From: JAVKNF01 sp031537795
GTDB lineage: Bacteria > Pseudomonadota > Alphaproteobacteria > Rickettsiales > Deianiraeaceae
Length of the DNA stretch: 14,736 nucleotides
NCBI GenBank assembly: GCA_031537795.1
Contig: JAVKNF010000005.1
Location: forward strand, 1 to 14,736
Direction: 5' to 3'
The notes beneath the pieces are model-generated. The model made no database searches, was not told the origin of the DNA, and saw nothing but the letters and a program-made list of their open reading frames with translations. Of the stretch, positions 14,421 to 14,736 are shown piece after piece (the first letter of the stretch is position 1; each line of letters opens with the position of its first letter). The translations under genes and the position numbers were made by a program.

Positions 14421-14519
14421 AAATTAGCAGAAGAACTCGTCGCAAATAAAACATCAAAGCACTCGGCTAAATTTAATAGTGTGACCGAGGCTTTGAATCC
14501 TTTTAAAAAAGTTAAATAA
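14421..14519 (+). pseudogene. Short GC-richer relic, possible C-terminal remnant of a lost gene
   Basis: Within about 370 nt that hold no complete gene (14278-14650), this stretch is visibly richer in G+C than its flanks. The frame from 14421 to TAA 14517-14519 is open for 32 codons but has no start codon and is preceded by a TGA at 14418-14420. It would encode a peptide ending in SVTEALNPFKKVK and uses codons such as CTC, GTC, TCG and ACC that are rare in neighbouring genes. It may be the tail of a decayed or imported gene, or a non-coding RNA whose open frame is incidental. I do not recognise it. Confidence 0.35.
14455..14495. other. Stable hairpin within the GC-richer relic
   Basis: CAAAGC-A-CTCGG (14455-14466) pairs with CCGAGGCTTTG (14485-14495): 11 base pairs with a single bulged A14461 and an 18-nt loop. 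It is the strongest stem in the window. On the plus strand TTTT follows 5 nt after the stem, so it could act as a weak terminator or form part of a small RNA. Confidence 0.5.
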
Positions 14520-14542
14520 CAAAATAATTATACAAAAATACA

Positions 14543-14631
14543 AAATTAATTGCAACTAAAAAAATAAAATAATGAAAATAAATTAATTGCAATTTAAAAT
14601 TATTATCTAATATTTATATATTATATATAAT
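14543..14631 (+). promoter_or_regulatory. Control region of the LysR-type gene: repeated motif and -10 element
   Basis: AAATTAATTGCAA occurs at 14543-14555 and again at 14580-14592, start to start 37 bp apart. The second copy contains the perfect palindrome AATTGCAATT (14585-14594), as might be expected for a dimeric regulator. A TATAAT lies at 14626-14631, 20 nt before the ATG. No good -35 is spaced to it. LysR regulators commonly bind near their own promoter, so the repeats are candidate operators, but low complexity makes chance plausible. Confidence 0.35.
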
Positions 14632-14650
14632 ACTTGTGATTTCTTAAACT

Positions 14651-14736
14651 ATGTCAAGCTTGAATTATAAAAAGAATAAACTTGAGCAATTAAAAGGCTT
14701 CTGTGCAGTTGTTGATTGCGGTAGTATAGCTGAAGC
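14651..14736 (+). CDS. LysR-family transcriptional regulator (N-terminal fragment)
   Basis: Only the first 28 codons are in the window. After a short basic lead (residues 1-11), LEQLKGFCAVVDCGSIAEA matches the start of the LysR winged helix-turn-helix: the family pattern has L-x2-L-x2-F-x2-V-x3-G-S-x3-A-A. The gene runs off the right edge, so the effector domain cannot be seen. It is divergent from the YopJ-like gene across about 370 nt. LysR proteins often control a divergently transcribed neighbour, but the relic between them and the distance weaken that link. No Shine-Dalgarno sequence is evident before the ATG. Confidence 0.75.
   Translation, partial: MSSLNYKKNKLEQLKGFCAVVDCGSIAE

Noticed and set aside
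14278..14650. tRNA or other structural RNA gene
   Set aside because: No cloverleaf, T-loop or known conserved RNA motif could be found; the hairpin at 14455-14495 alone does not identify a class.

Overview
The window is very AT-rich DNA (by eye about one quarter G+C), with long A/T homopolymers, tight gene overlaps and short intergenic gaps. It suggests a reduced, host-associated Gram-negative bacterium. The arginyl-tRNA synthetase has alphaproteobacterial-looking signatures around its KMSKR loop and C-terminal domain. An MlaE-type permease implies an outer membrane, and a probable YopJ-family effector implies life with eukaryotic cells. A Rickettsiales- or Holosporales-like alphaproteobacterium is the best fit, but this is inference and not proven here.

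Layout. 1-789 (+): the 3' part of a coiled-coil protein with a glycine-rich membrane segment, followed by a terminator. 1014-2806 (+): a decaying type II restriction-modification locus. Its adenine methyltransferase needs three single-base corrections to read through. A 106-bp unit spanning the methyltransferase/endonuclease junction is present in three tandem copies. The endonuclease has lost its normal C-terminus through a T-run deletion. 2887-6508 (+): glpX (fructose-1,6-bisphosphatase) and argS, overlapping by 4 bp, then an mlaE-like permease and a 60-residue coiled-coil protein. 13047 down to 6509 (-): a compact operon reading EamA-type transporter, tatD, HMG-CoA reductase, HMG-CoA synthase, a two-domain GHMP kinase (mevalonate kinase fused to probable phosphomevalonate kinase), and diphosphomevalonate decarboxylase. 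14277-13132 (-): a 381-residue protein with a His-Asp-Cys triad spaced like YopJ-family acetyltransferases/clan CE proteases, behind a good sigma70-type promoter. 14421-14519: a GC-richer relic with a strong hairpin. 14651-end (+): the beginning of a LysR-type regulator.

How the genes work together. The leftward operon encodes every step from acetoacetyl-CoA to isopentenyl diphosphate in four polypeptides. Each pathway gene overlaps the next by 8-17 bp, which suggests translational coupling. Acetoacetyl-CoA thiolase and IPP isomerase are not in the window. For an intracellular alphaproteobacterium, where the MEP pathway or host-derived isoprenoid precursors would be expected, a self-contained and partly fused mevalonate pathway is the most striking metabolic feature. 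The YopJ-like protein is the most striking host-interaction candidate. The restriction-modification locus is a snapshot of gene decay: at least four frameshifts fall within about 1.8 kb, while all the other complete genes in the window read through.
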